From an uncultured Sphaerochaeta sp. (GTDB taxonomy: Bacteria > Spirochaetota > Spirochaetia > Sphaerochaetales > Sphaerochaetaceae), in assembly GCF_963677315.1 (NCBI RefSeq), contig NZ_OY781939.1:2108001-2172000 (forward strand): DNA of 64,000 nt, in the 5' to 3' direction. Positions 9,511 through 17,155 of the stretch are shown here, piece after piece; position 1 is the first letter of the stretch, and each line of letters begins with the position of its first letter. A program made the position numbers and the translations under genes. The notes beneath the pieces were generated by a model. The model did not search any database, had not been told where the DNA came from, and saw nothing but the letters and a program-made list of their open reading frames with translations.

Positions 9511-10097
9511 AACGTCACTCTCCCTCGTAATGATCTTGCCAAGGTAATTCTGTCAGCATATTCCAAATCTCCTCCAATAGGCAGTCCACTGGCCAGTCGT
9601 GTTATGGAGAGTTCTGTATATTCCTTGAGAATATGTCTGATGTAAAGAGCTGTTGTATCTCCCTCTTCAGTTGGGTTGGTGGCTATGATCAGTTCTGTGA
9701 ACTGACCCTCCTTGATACGTTGCAGGAGACGGGAGAATGAGAGCTGTTCGGGCCCAACTCCATCGAGTGGACTGATCGCTCCCCCAAGCACATGATAGAG
9801 TCCGTTATATGCCCCACTGGACTGAATGGTCAGCACATCCTGGGGTTCTTCCACCACACAGAGAAGGCTCCTGTCCCGGGAAGCATCACTACATACAGGA
9901 CAAGGATCGGTCTCGGTGAAACTGCCACAGATGGAACAGGGGAAAATCCGTTCCTGTATAGTGGCAATTGCTTGGCTGAGGTTCTGGTTATAGCTCTTCT
10001 CGGTCTTTATCAGGTGATATGCGAGTCTTGAGGCACTCTTCGGGCCGATGCCAGGAAGACGGGAAAGGGTTTGGATAAGGTTTTCCAATGCTGTCAT
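9507..10097 (-). CDS. recR: Recombination protein RecR
   Basis: 196-residue RecR of the RecFOR gap-repair pathway, which helps load RecA on SSB-coated DNA. It has the N-terminal helix-hairpin-helix (LSRLPGIGPKSASRLA, residues 11-26), a zinc finger with C54, C57, C66 and C69, and a Toprim domain starting at LLCVVEEPQDVL near residue 78. It is last in the dnaX-ybaB-recR unit, a very widespread arrangement, and begins 2 bp after ybaB ends. Confidence 0.97.
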   Translation of the reverse strand: MTALENLIQTLSRLPGIGPKSASRLAYHLIKTEKSYNQNLSQAIATIQERIFPCSICGSFTETDPCPVCSDASRDRSLLCVVEEPQDVLTIQSSGAYNGLYHVLGGAISPLDGVGPEQLSFSRLLQRIKEGQFTELIIATNPTEEGDTTALYIRHILKEYTELSITRLASGLPIGGDLEYADRITLARSLRGRVTF

Positions 10098-10099
10098 GA

Positions 10100-10417
10100 C
10101 TAGGCCTGAGGGGTGAAGCCACCCAAAGGACCGGCATATTTCATACCTTCACTCTGGATCTTCTGCTGGATTTTTGCTGATGCGTCATTGAAGGCACTAC
10201 TCAACAATACTTGGAGTGTTCCTAGGTCATCTGGGTCGACAATATCTTTTTCAATATGGATGTCAGTGACAATGAATTTTCCATTGATGGTAACTTCAAC
10301 CATACCTGCACCAGCACTTCCTGTTGCAGTAATGGTGGGAAGCATTTCCTGCATTTTTTTCACATTCTCCTGAATGCCTTTCATATTCTTCAACAGTTCA
10401 AAAGGGTTCATATCCAT
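10100..10417 (-). CDS. ybaB: YbaB/EbfC family nucleoid-associated protein
   Basis: Small DNA-binding protein of the YbaB/EbfC family (105 residues from ATG 10417). It contains the family core GSAGAGMVEVTINGK and a C-terminal amphipathic helix. It binds DNA as a tweezer-like dimer, and its genes almost always sit between dnaX and recR, as here. The frame is open to a GTG at 10432, but the ATG at 10417 has GAGG about 9 bases upstream and gives the usual N-terminus MDMNPFELLKN, so it is preferred. The gene starts about 15 bp after the dnaX stop. Confidence 0.95.
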   Translation of the reverse strand: MDMNPFELLKNMKGIQENVKKMQEMLPTITATGSAGAGMVEVTINGKFIVTDIHIEKDIVDPDDLGTLQVLLSSAFNDASAKIQQKIQSEGMKYAGPLGGFTPQA

Positions 10418-10432
10418 ACGGTGTTTCCTCAC

Positions 10433-12088
10433 TTACATTTCATTGGTTTGTTGGGTAATCTCTCCCCGGAAAATCGAGGCGATCTTTGAGACTACTGAAT
10501 CTTCAGTCTGTGGGGCTTCTACTTGTTTCTCTGTCTCAAGGCAGTGGAACCGTATCGGTCCATCAAACCCTGAAATCTCCTTGACCAGGGATCTGAATTT
10601 CTCAGTACTCTCTTCTGCCTTGTTCTGGCAGAAGGCGGTGGAGAAGGTAAGATTCAATACTCCCTCATCATTCATTACCTCAGTAATTGCCTGTACCACT
10701 TGGCTGAGCAGTGGTGCGCTTGAGAGTTTGCCTACCAAGGCAGGGAGATCTCCCTTGGTGAATGGGCGACTCTGTACAGGCACCGGCCTTACAGGAACAC
10801 TCTGCTCTTTGGGTTCCTCACTTCTCTGCCCAAGTGCTGCAACGCTGCTGGAAGGGGGTGTCTTCTCCTTGGGCTTGATGGTTTCCCTGTTGGCAAGTAG
10901 GTCAGGTTGGACCTCAAGCTTTTTGGGGGGAAGTTTCACTGTCCCTGAGAGTAGTTCATCCCTCATTTGGGTAATTTTCTTCACGAGAGTTGTTGCTGAA
11001 ACAAGGGAAGGAAGGCTCCCAAGACGGGAAATGAATAGCTCGAGTTCAAATCGTGGGTTAAGTGAGTACCTGATTTCCCGGTAGAGTTTGAGTAGCAACT
11101 CAAGGGCTGCTTCCAGCTGTTCACTCGAATAGGCGTTTCTCAGGGCAAGGGGAATCCTGTCGGATTGTACTCCGAGGATTGCATCATCATGCAAACCTGC
11201 CTTGATAAACAGCAAGCTTCTGAAGAAGAGGGTGAAGTCCTTGATACACTGTTCCACCGATACTCCTGCCTGTAACAAGTCCTGTACAGCGAGCAGTGCC
11301 TGGTCGGTATGTTCCTCCAAGAGATGAGAGACTATTTGTGCAATCTGATCAATGCCGACCAATCCCAGCTTGCTGCTGATTTTTTCCATGGTGATGTGTC
11401 CCTGGCTAAAGGAGACCACCTGGTCAAAGAGCGTGTAGGCATCGCGCATGGAGCCTGTGGACTCCTTTGCGATCCAGAACAGTGCATCATCATCAGCTTC
11501 CACTTCCAAATCACTCGCAGCATCCCGTAAACAGTTCTTGATGGTATCGAGATCAATAAGCTGGAAATGAAACTGCTGACAACGTGATCGTATGGTAGCC
11601 GGTACTTTTTGCAGTTCAGTAGTCGCAAAGATAAAGATGATGTATGCAGGGGGCTCTTCAATGGTTTTCAGCAGTGCATTAAACGCACTGGTGGAGAGCA
11701 TATGCACTTCATCGATGATATAAATCTTGTACTTGCTGGTCTGGGGAGGGAAGAGGACCTCATCCTTGATCTGCCGGATGTCATTCACGCTTGTGTTGCT
11801 TGCACCATCGATTTCAATAACATCAACACTGTTGCCTTGGGTGATTTCACGACAGTTGGAACAGACGCCACAAGGAGTGGCTGTAGGTCCTTGTTCACAG
11901 TTCAAGGCCCTTGCCAATATTCGGGCAGATGAAGTCTTCCCTACTCCTCTCGGTCCACTGAACAGATAGGCGTGGGCAATTCTTCCTTGTTCGATTGCAT
12001 GTCTAATGGTTGATACCACGAATTCCTGGCCTACCAGACTGTCAAAAGACTGGGGGCGTTTCCTGGTAGCTGTTACTTCATATGCCAT
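10433..12088 (-). CDS. dnaX: DNA polymerase III subunit gamma/tau
   Basis: Clamp-loader ATPase of the replisome, 551 residues. Domains: AAA+ module with Walker A GPRGVGKT (45-52), zinc site C64/C73/C76/C79, Walker B YIIDEVHML (near 125) and arginine-finger region SRCQQFHF, then the collar domain to about residue 370. A Ser/Pro/Lys-rich linker and a tau-like C-terminal domain follow. A C6A5 tract at codons 387-390 (10930-10920) sits right after the collar domain, and its -1 frame meets a TGA at 10916-10914, so a short gamma-like product of about 390 residues is conceivable (see findings). The extended -10 promoter at 12117-12125 and GAGGAG before the ATG fit the chosen start. Confidence 0.97.
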   Translation of the reverse strand: MAYEVTATRKRPQSFDSLVGQEFVVSTIRHAIEQGRIAHAYLFSGPRGVGKTSSARILARALNCEQGPTATPCGVCSNCREITQGNSVDVIEIDGASNTSVNDIRQIKDEVLFPPQTSKYKIYIIDEVHMLSTSAFNALLKTIEEPPAYIIFIFATTELQKVPATIRSRCQQFHFQLIDLDTIKNCLRDAASDLEVEADDDALFWIAKESTGSMRDAYTLFDQVVSFSQGHITMEKISSKLGLVGIDQIAQIVSHLLEEHTDQALLAVQDLLQAGVSVEQCIKDFTLFFRSLLFIKAGLHDDAILGVQSDRIPLALRNAYSSEQLEAALELLLKLYREIRYSLNPRFELELFISRLGSLPSLVSATTLVKKITQMRDELLSGTVKLPPKKLEVQPDLLANRETIKPKEKTPPSSSVAALGQRSEEPKEQSVPVRPVPVQSRPFTKGDLPALVGKLSSAPLLSQVVQAITEVMNDEGVLNLTFSTAFCQNKAEESTEKFRSLVKEISGFDGPIRFHCLETEKQVEAPQTEDSVVSKIASIFRGEITQQTNEM

Positions 12089-12116
12089 GAGAGCTCCTCT
12101 GTGAACGTACCCTGCG

Positions 12117-12125
12117 AGTATACCA
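12117..12125 (-). promoter_or_regulatory. Extended -10 promoter of dnaX
   Basis: On the minus strand TGG-TATACT (12125-12117), an extended -10 element without a good -35, about 30 bases upstream of the dnaX ATG. It suggests dnaX-ybaB-recR can be read independently of the tRNA/ffs transcript. Confidence 0.45.
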
Positions 12126-12180
12126 TACTTTGCTATCTAGGAACAGAAGTGCCAATCTGGTGAAGAGGTGATAACAGAGA

Positions 12181-12292
12181 AAAACCCAGCCAACAAATCG
12201 CCTGTGTCTCATGGGCAATTCACTTACCGCTGCTACCTTCCGGTCCTGACGGGGTTGGGCGAATGCACATAGCACAGAATCTGTTGACTGGG
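12181..12292 (-). ncRNA. ffs: Signal recognition particle RNA (4.5S type)
   Basis: The conserved SRP tip GTCAGG..CCGGAAGG..AGCAGC is present on the minus strand around 12229-12253. The ends pair: CCCAGTCAACA at 12292-12282 with TGTTGGCTGGG at 12195-12185, one G-U wobble. A run of T (12184-12180) follows as terminator. Length is about 108 nt, the small eubacterial form that binds Ffh domain M. It lies in the tRNA transcript just upstream of dnaX. Confidence 0.93.
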
Positions 12293-12299
12293 AATAAAA

Positions 12300-12384
12300 C
12301 GGAGAGGGGGGGATTCGAACCCCCGGTGCCTTTCAGCACACACGCCTTCCAAGCGTGCACCTTCGACCACTCGGACACCTCTCC
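12300..12384 (-). tRNA. tRNA-Ser(GGA)
   Basis: 85-nt class II tRNA on the minus strand. The acceptor arms GGAGAGG/CCTCTCC pair, the discriminator is G, a long variable arm is present and the T-loop is TTCGAAT. The anticodon stem CACGC/GCGTG encloses loop TTGGAAG, giving anticodon GGA for UCC/UCU. CCA is not encoded. Confidence 0.95.
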
Positions 12385-12429
12385 AAGGAACGAAATAAAC
12401 GGTAAAAACCTAAAAAATATCCAAGCTAT

Positions 12430-12517
12430 CGGAGAGAGAGGGATTCGAACCCTCGGTACCGTCAGACGGTACAACGGATTTCGAGTCCGTCTCCTTCGAC
12501 CACTCGGACATCTCTCC
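12430..12517 (-). tRNA. tRNA-Ser(CGA)
   Basis: 88-nt class II tRNA on the minus strand with acceptor GGAGAGA/TCTCTCC, discriminator G and a long variable arm. Anticodon stem ACGGA/TCCGT with loop CTCGAAA gives anticodon CGA for UCG. CCA is not encoded. Confidence 0.95.
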
Positions 12518-12550
12518 CAGTGTTATGACCGTTTCATACAAAACGAACTA

Positions 12551-12624
12551 TGAGACCAAGAGGATTCGAACCTCCGACCCTCAGTTCCGCAAACTGATGC
12601 TCTATCCAGCTGAGCTATGGTCTC
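12551..12624 (-). tRNA. tRNA-Arg(GCG)
   Basis: 74-nt tRNA on the minus strand with acceptor GAGACCA/TGGTCTC and discriminator A. Anticodon stem TCAGT/ACTGA with loop TTGCGGA gives anticodon GCG for CGC/CGU. Most bacteria read these codons with an ACG (inosine) tRNA, so this isoacceptor is worth noting. CCA is not encoded. Confidence 0.93.
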
Positions 12625-12645
12625 AATACTAAAAAAAAACAAAAA

Positions 12646-12732
12646 CGGAGAGGGGGGGATTCGAACCCCCGGACCCGTTACCAGGTCAACTCCTTAGCAG
12701 GGAGCCCGATTCGGCCGCTCTCGCACCTCTCC
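12646..12732 (-). tRNA. tRNA-Ser(GCT)
   Basis: 87-nt class II tRNA on the minus strand with acceptor GGAGAGG/CCTCTCC and discriminator G. Anticodon stem GCTCC/GGAGT with loop CTGCTAA gives anticodon GCT for AGC/AGU. CCA is not encoded. Confidence 0.95.
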
Positions 12733-12771
12733 ATATAGAAAAAAACAAATTCATCTAGATAGATGAATGAA

Positions 12772-12856
12772 CGGAGAGAGGGGGATTCGAACCCTCGGAG
12801 ACTCGCGCCTCAACGGTTTTCAAGACCGCCTCCTTCGACCGCTCGGACATCTCTCC
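12772..12856 (-). tRNA. tRNA-Ser(TGA)
   Basis: 85-nt class II tRNA on the minus strand, first of the cluster, with acceptor GGAGAGA/TCTCTCC and discriminator G. Anticodon stem GCGGT/ACCGT with loop CTTGAAA gives anticodon TGA for UCA (wobble to UCG/UCU). The T-stem GAGGG/CCCCC contains one A-C mismatch. CCA is not encoded. Confidence 0.93.
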
Positions 12857-12904
12857 AAACAGACATGATATTCCCCTATTTACAAGAATATCAATCGGGT
12901 TACC

Positions 12905-12933
12905 ACTATAGTGAGTGCCTCAATCTTTGTCAA
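12905..12933 (-). promoter_or_regulatory. Strong promoter of the tRNA-Ser/ffs cluster
   Basis: On the minus strand a perfect TTGACA (12933-12928), a 17-base spacer and TATAGT (12910-12905). Transcription would start near 12898, about 42 bases before the first tRNA. A near-consensus promoter suits stable RNA genes. Confidence 0.8.
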
Positions 12934-13017
12934 GAACTCTGATGGGAGAAAAAAATAGCGTTCTCATTAGGAAGTGATATTGTCCTGAGGTAATGAAAGG
13001 GACTTTGTCACATTGAA

Positions 13018-13037
13018 GCAGGAAGGGGATTTCCTGC
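13018..13037. repeat. Short inverted repeat upstream of the M28 peptidase promoter
   Basis: Perfect 7-bp arms GCAGGAA/TTCCTGC around a 6-base loop, ending about 10 bp before the extended -10 element. With no T-run it is more likely an operator than a terminator; the role is unknown. Confidence 0.35.
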
Positions 13038-13046
13038 CTGCCTTTG

Positions 13047-13055
13047 TGGTATAGT
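13047..13055 (+). promoter_or_regulatory. Extended -10 promoter before the M28 peptidase
   Basis: TGG-TATAGT (13047-13055), an extended -10 element lacking a good -35. Transcription would start near 13062, giving a leader of about 165 nt to the preferred start codon at 13228. Confidence 0.4.
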
Positions 13056-13076
13056 CCATACCTCAAGAAAACAAGA

Positions 13077-13118
13077 GGGATTGGTTCTTCTGTTTTAGAC
13101 GACTAGTGAACCAATCCC
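13077..13118. repeat. Perfect 11-bp inverted repeat in the peptidase leader
   Basis: GGGATTGGTTC (13077-13087) and GAACCAATCCC (13108-13118) are perfect complements around a 20-base spacer. It would lie about 15 nt into the predicted transcript. With no T-run it is either an operator or a 5' leader stem. Confidence 0.5.
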
Positions 13119-13227
13119 CACCCAATTACAGGTGGTTACAGTATGGTATGGGATGCACATGCATGGCAAGTGGTACAGAATTTGCTTTCTTGACAGCAGA
13201 GGTTGCACTCGTCATGATGAAACAATC

Positions 13228-14619
13228 ATGAAGTTTCCTCTTCCAAGAAAACGCAAGAAGCCACCTACGCTGGTGGATGGCCAAAAAGAGAAACCTAGGC
13301 AAAAACTCGAGACATTGAAAGCCGGTAAGCTTGCTACCCTTGCCCTGGCCTTCACCAAGGCTCTTGTTGATCTCTATGGGCCAAGGATAGCTGGTAGTGA
13401 TGCAGGTCATAGCGCTGCTGAAGCAATTGAGGATGCATATAAACATTTCTGTGATGAAACAACCAGGACCAAATTCCCCCTCGATACGAAGGCTCATAGT
13501 CAACCTTTCACGATTATGATCATCCTCTATCCTCTTTTGGTGGTCCTTATGTTGGTTGGACTGCCCTGGATTTCACTTTTGCTTTTTATTGGTTTTTGCT
13601 ATTACGCCACTAGGGAACTCTATCTTTACCGACCTTTTCCTCGAAAAAATCGTTGCAACGCTGAAGGGGTGAATGTCCATGGAATCTTGGAGCCAAAGGA
13701 AGATGTACAACACACGCTTATTTTCAGTTCACATCATGACAGTGCACCTTTACACCGATACAACCAGCTGGAGTGGATATCCTACGTAAAAAACGTTCTC
13801 TTCCCGGTTGGATTATTTGTTGCTTGCGGAGTACTGGCCTTGGTCCAGGTTTTTTCTGAGCTTATTGCAAGTGTTTTGTTATTGCCGAATATTCCTTCCC
13901 TTGTGCTTCTCATTCTCCTTATCCTTTTCCTAGGAGCTACCCCCCTGTTGTTTCCCCTGCGGTCGATGTATGAAAAGGAGGGATCTCCTGGAGCTGGAGA
14001 CAATCTTGTCTCAGTGGGGATGACTGTACAGCTTGCCAGGTATTTCCATTGGAGGAAGGATTGTGGGAAGCCTCTCAGGAATACCCGATTGATCTTCTGC
14101 TCCTTTGATGGGGAGGAAGCAGCACTGCAGGGATCGAGGCATTGGTACACGTCAATGGCTGACTCATTGATTGATCCTATCGTATTGAACTTTGATTCCG
14201 TCTACTACAGTGACCAGATTACCTTCCTGGAGAAGGATGTGAATGGAACCCAACAGCTTGATGCTTCCTTGGCAAGGCGCTGTACGGAAATTGCACGCTC
14301 AATGGGGTATGAATCCAGAAGTGAATCAATTCCACGCCTGTGGGGCGGCACCGATGCTGCAGAAGCGAGCAGGTGTGGTATTTCAGCCACCACCCTGACT
14401 GCAGTTGCTTGGGATGACCGTAGCAAACCATCGGTGCAGCATACCCGCAATGATGTCGTGGAAGCGATAGAACCGAGTGCCTTGGAAAGAGCTCTCTCCA
14501 TTGCCATCAAACTCACCGATATGATAGATGGTAAACGATTATGGGAAGAGAGTAAGGAAGAAGAGGAGGAATCTCCTTCTGAGGTTTCCTTGATCTTCTC
14601 AAAGCTTACAAATCGGTAA
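13228..14619 (+). CDS. Membrane-associated M28 family zinc peptidase
   Basis: Zinc aminopeptidase-like protein of family M28 with an inserted membrane part. From ATG 13228 it has 463 residues. Two hydrophobic segments (about 90-125) precede the catalytic SSHHDS motif (H169, D171). Two or three more follow (about 195-250), then the bridging aspartate in PGAGDNLVS, catalytic EE in FDGEEAALQGSRHW, FDSV and the last ligand in VQHTRND. The position of the membrane segments inside the peptidase domain is unusual. The frame is open to a GTG at 13132, but the extra 32 residues look non-coding; neither start has a good ribosome binding site. The 3' end overlaps convergent yigZ by 14 bp. Confidence 0.82.
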   Translation: MKFPLPRKRKKPPTLVDGQKEKPRQKLETLKAGKLATLALAFTKALVDLYGPRIAGSDAGHSAAEAIEDAYKHFCDETTRTKFPLDTKAHSQPFTIMIILYPLLVVLMLVGLPWISLLLFIGFCYYATRELYLYRPFPRKNRCNAEGVNVHGILEPKEDVQHTLIFSSHHDSAPLHRYNQLEWISYVKNVLFPVGLFVACGVLALVQVFSELIASVLLLPNIPSLVLLILLILFLGATPLLFPLRSMYEKEGSPGAGDNLVSVGMTVQLARYFHWRKDCGKPLRNTRLIFCSFDGEEAALQGSRHWYTSMADSLIDPIVLNFDSVYYSDQITFLEKDVNGTQQLDASLARRCTEIARSMGYESRSESIPRLWGGTDAAEASRCGISATTLTAVAWDDRSKPSVQHTRNDVVEAIEPSALERALSIAIKLTDMIDGKRLWEESKEEEEESPSEVSLIFSKLTNR

Positions 14620-15205
14620 GAGTAACCTCGCACTGTCCGCCTGATAGTTCTGTAATTCTGGAAGATAATTGATCAGTATTGATTCTCGGCAGTGTACCTG
14701 TGATGGATACATCCGTAGTGAATTCCTCGCTTTCAATATCCGCTTGAAGCAATACGAGGTCAATCTTTGCTAGCTCATAGAGATTATAGGGTATCGTGAA
14801 GGAGAATCTTGTTTTCTCAATCAATTCTTCTGTCTTGATAATGGAGAGGATTTCCTTGGTACTATCGCCATAGGCTTTTACCAGACCTCCAGTGCCCAAT
14901 AACGTTCCTCCGAAGTAACGGATGATGAGTATCAGGATATTGGTGACACTACTTCCTTTCAGTACCTCGAGTGCGGGTCTGCCAGCAGTATTCTTTGGCT
15001 CGTGGTCATCACTATAGCTATAGAGATCTCCCTTTGGTCCAACGACAGCAGCATGAACAACATGATTAGCCCCTGGATGTTCAGCCCTCGTTTCATTAAC
15101 CAGGTTCTTGATCTCGGAGAGTTCACTGATGGGTTGAGCGATAGCAATGAATCGAGACTTTTTTACTTCAATCTCACACTGTGAGCGTTGCTTGAGTATT
15201 TTCAT
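14606..15205 (-). CDS. YigZ/IMPACT family protein
   Basis: 199-residue member of the YigZ (UPF0029/IMPACT) family, thought to act in translation or stress control; biochemistry unsettled. It carries the family signatures VKKSRFIAIAQPI, HVVHAAVVG, DDHEPKNTAGRPALEVL and RYFGGTLLGTGGLVKAYG, then the C-terminal alpha/beta domain. The start ATG 15205 has AGGTGG upstream and lies one base after the aldo/keto reductase stop, so it ends a three-gene unit (Nudix, reductase, yigZ). Confidence 0.9.
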   Translation of the reverse strand: MKILKQRSQCEIEVKKSRFIAIAQPISELSEIKNLVNETRAEHPGANHVVHAAVVGPKGDLYSYSDDHEPKNTAGRPALEVLKGSSVTNILILIIRYFGGTLLGTGGLVKAYGDSTKEILSIIKTEELIEKTRFSFTIPYNLYELAKIDLVLLQADIESEEFTTDVSITGTLPRINTDQLSSRITELSGGQCEVTLTDL

Positions 15206-15206
15206 G

Positions 15207-16112
15207 CTACCACCTATGTCCGAAAAGATTGTCCCATGAAGGGGGAGCGCATGCACTTAATCGTCCTGCCACTTCATCCAACAACCTTTTCTCTCCTTCG
15301 TCAAGGCTGATTACATCGGTATCCAGGAGCGGTAACAGCTGCTGTGGTGAACGTGCTCCAACAAGGATGCTTGCAAAATCCTGGCTCCGGGCCCAGGCCA
15401 GGGCAAGTTGAGCCATGCTCAGTGCTTTTTCTTTTGCGAGGAAAGAGAGCAGCTCAAGCAATTCCATGAATACCGAATAGGCTCTGTCCTGGTAAACATA
15501 GAGATCCCCCCTGCTGTCATTGGGCCTTAGGTGATGGTTGCCACTAAGTAAGCCAAGGCCCAGTGGGCTATATCCCACCAAGGAGAGGCCTTGTTTCTCT
15601 GCATACTCCTTATACTCCTCCAGTCCCCTTGTCCACAGGAGCGAACAAGGTATTTGCAGGAACGTGATGGGAAGGCCCTGCAACCTTTGCACCAAGGAGA
15701 GAGGGGTATTGGAAAGTCCAAGGGATTGAACTTTTCCTTCCTCGATAAGACATGCTGCAGATGCCACGATTGGGCTAAGGTCTACCGACGAGCTGGGCCA
15801 GTGTAGGTACAGGGTATTGATCGAGGTTCTCTTAAGACGGTCGAGGCTTTTCTGGACATCTTGAGCCACCAAGCTGGGGTGCTTGGGCATGAATTTTGTA
15901 TCAATGGTGGCTGTTTTTCCAGAGAGAACCGAACCGAGCAGTTGCTCGGCGAGGCCATTCCCATACGCTGGGGCGGTATCAAAATGCCTGATACCTGCCT
16001 TGTATGCAGCGCTGATAGTAAGACGGGAAGCTTGTGTGGTGCTCCCGATCCAAAACCCATGGCTGGGACCGAATTGCCAGCTTCCGAGAGCCAGGTCAGA
16101 GCTCTTCTTCAT
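15207..16112 (-). CDS. Aldo/keto reductase
   Basis: 301-residue NADPH-dependent oxidoreductase of the aldo/keto reductase TIM-barrel family. The catalytic tetrad is visible: D in HFDTAPAYG, Y in the same motif, K in DTKF and H in LYLHWPSS. The substrate is unknown. The start ATG 16112 lies 17 bp inside the end of the upstream Nudix gene, and yigZ follows by one base, so the three are co-transcribed and probably translationally coupled. Confidence 0.9.
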   Translation of the reverse strand: MKKSSDLALGSWQFGPSHGFWIGSTTQASRLTISAAYKAGIRHFDTAPAYGNGLAEQLLGSVLSGKTATIDTKFMPKHPSLVAQDVQKSLDRLKRTSINTLYLHWPSSSVDLSPIVASAACLIEEGKVQSLGLSNTPLSLVQRLQGLPITFLQIPCSLLWTRGLEEYKEYAEKQGLSLVGYSPLGLGLLSGNHHLRPNDSRGDLYVYQDRAYSVFMELLELLSFLAKEKALSMAQLALAWARSQDFASILVGARSPQQLLPLLDTDVISLDEGEKRLLDEVAGRLSACAPPSWDNLFGHRW

Positions 16113-17040
16113 CGTCCTCTTCGGTGGTGACCAATTTGTCTACCATTGCCTGTCCATCGAAGATGAAGGAACCTTCAAAGCGTTTTCCTTCCATGGCAAG
16201 AGGAAGCCAGTGAATATCATCCTCCCACATCTTGTCATAGGGGATTTCACTTACCGGGCACCAGAAGGGGCGTGCTTCATCGGTTTCTTGGAGTTCTCCA
16301 CTGAAGGAGTGAGCAAAATAGACATATCCTCGTTCTGAAAGACCATCACGGAACTGGAAGTTAAGCTTTCCAACGAGGCGTAGGTCATCAACCTCAAGAC
16401 CAGTCTCCTCGGTAAATTCGCGTTTTGCAGCTTCTAGAGCGGTTTCAGTCTCTTCAATATGACCGCCGGGAGCGTTTACCAGTCCGGAGCCCAGGCCGGT
16501 CTTCTTGTCAATAAGGAGCACTTGATCATCATTGAACAGATAGGTGATGACACACACTTCCTTAGGTTCCCACAGATCCCAGTCAATGTCTGCAACAGAG
16601 GCCGCGTCACGATAGCGTGTATCCTCTTCAGCCTCTTCTGGTTGTGCAATCTCTTTCTTCTTTTCTTCTTCCGCCTTTGCTTCCTCAGGATGAGCCTTGT
16701 AATGGCACTCCTGGCAAAGGTTGTCGTCATGACCAATGATATGGTTGAAATCAAGTCGCTTGTCACACTCAACACAGTGGAAACGGAATGGAAGGGCTCG
16801 CTTTCTCAATAGGAAGAGAAGCCCTGCACAGATAATGGCTACCAACCAACCGAGGTTGTGGTTCAGATCCCTGGAGAGTATGACTACCACTCCTACTTCA
16901 AAAAGAAGCAAGATGGAGGCCAGGTAGATGGTGGCAAACCGTTTTTTATAGGTTCCCGGAATTTTTCGTTGGGCAAGATTGAGTAAAAGGATAGCGATCA
17001 GAGCCCAAGTATAGTATTGTTCGATGGTTTGAAGAATCAT
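16096..17040 (-). CDS. Membrane-anchored Nudix hydrolase with zinc-ribbon-like motif
   Basis: 314-residue protein with three parts. Hydrophobic segments at about 11-23, 36-56 and 63-79 form a membrane anchor. A four-cysteine motif follows (C89, C92, C109, C112) with a charged Lys/Glu-rich linker. A C-terminal Nudix domain starts near 160, with the complete box G193..E199..REFTEETG (207-214). Nudix enzymes hydrolyse nucleoside diphosphates linked to another group; the substrate is not predictable. An anchor plus zinc motif is not the usual MutT form. ATG 17040 has no ribosome binding site, and a TATACC box ends 8 bases upstream (with a TTGACG 15 bases before it), so the message may be leaderless. 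Confidence 0.85.
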   Translation of the reverse strand: MILQTIEQYYTWALIAILLLNLAQRKIPGTYKKRFATIYLASILLLFEVGVVVILSRDLNHNLGWLVAIICAGLLFLLRKRALPFRFHCVECDKRLDFNHIIGHDDNLCQECHYKAHPEEAKAEEEKKKEIAQPEEAEEDTRYRDAASVADIDWDLWEPKEVCVITYLFNDDQVLLIDKKTGLGSGLVNAPGGHIEETETALEAAKREFTEETGLEVDDLRLVGKLNFQFRDGLSERGYVYFAHSFSGELQETDEARPFWCPVSEIPYDKMWEDDIHWLPLAMEGKRFEGSFIFDGQAMVDKLVTTEEDDEEEL

Positions 17041-17155
17041 GATGCTAGGGTATAGGGAGCAGGGTCCTTCGTCAAGCTTGGGATGCTATTCTCGTTGCTC
17101 ATAGATAATTTTTGGAGTAAGCTAGCAGTAGTACCTAATGTTAGGGAGGATGCCA

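Noticed and set aside
10916..10930. Canonical dnaX frameshift site
   Set aside because: No in-phase A-AAA-AAG heptamer; only a weaker C6A5 tract, kept as a low-interest finding.
12625..12645. A-rich run between two tRNA genes
   Set aside because: On the transcribed strand it is a T-rich spacer without a stem before it, so not a terminator on its own.
17049..17075. Promoter for the Nudix gene (TTGACG, TATACC)
   Set aside because: The 15-base spacer is short, so I mention it in the gene entry but do not list it as a separate promoter.
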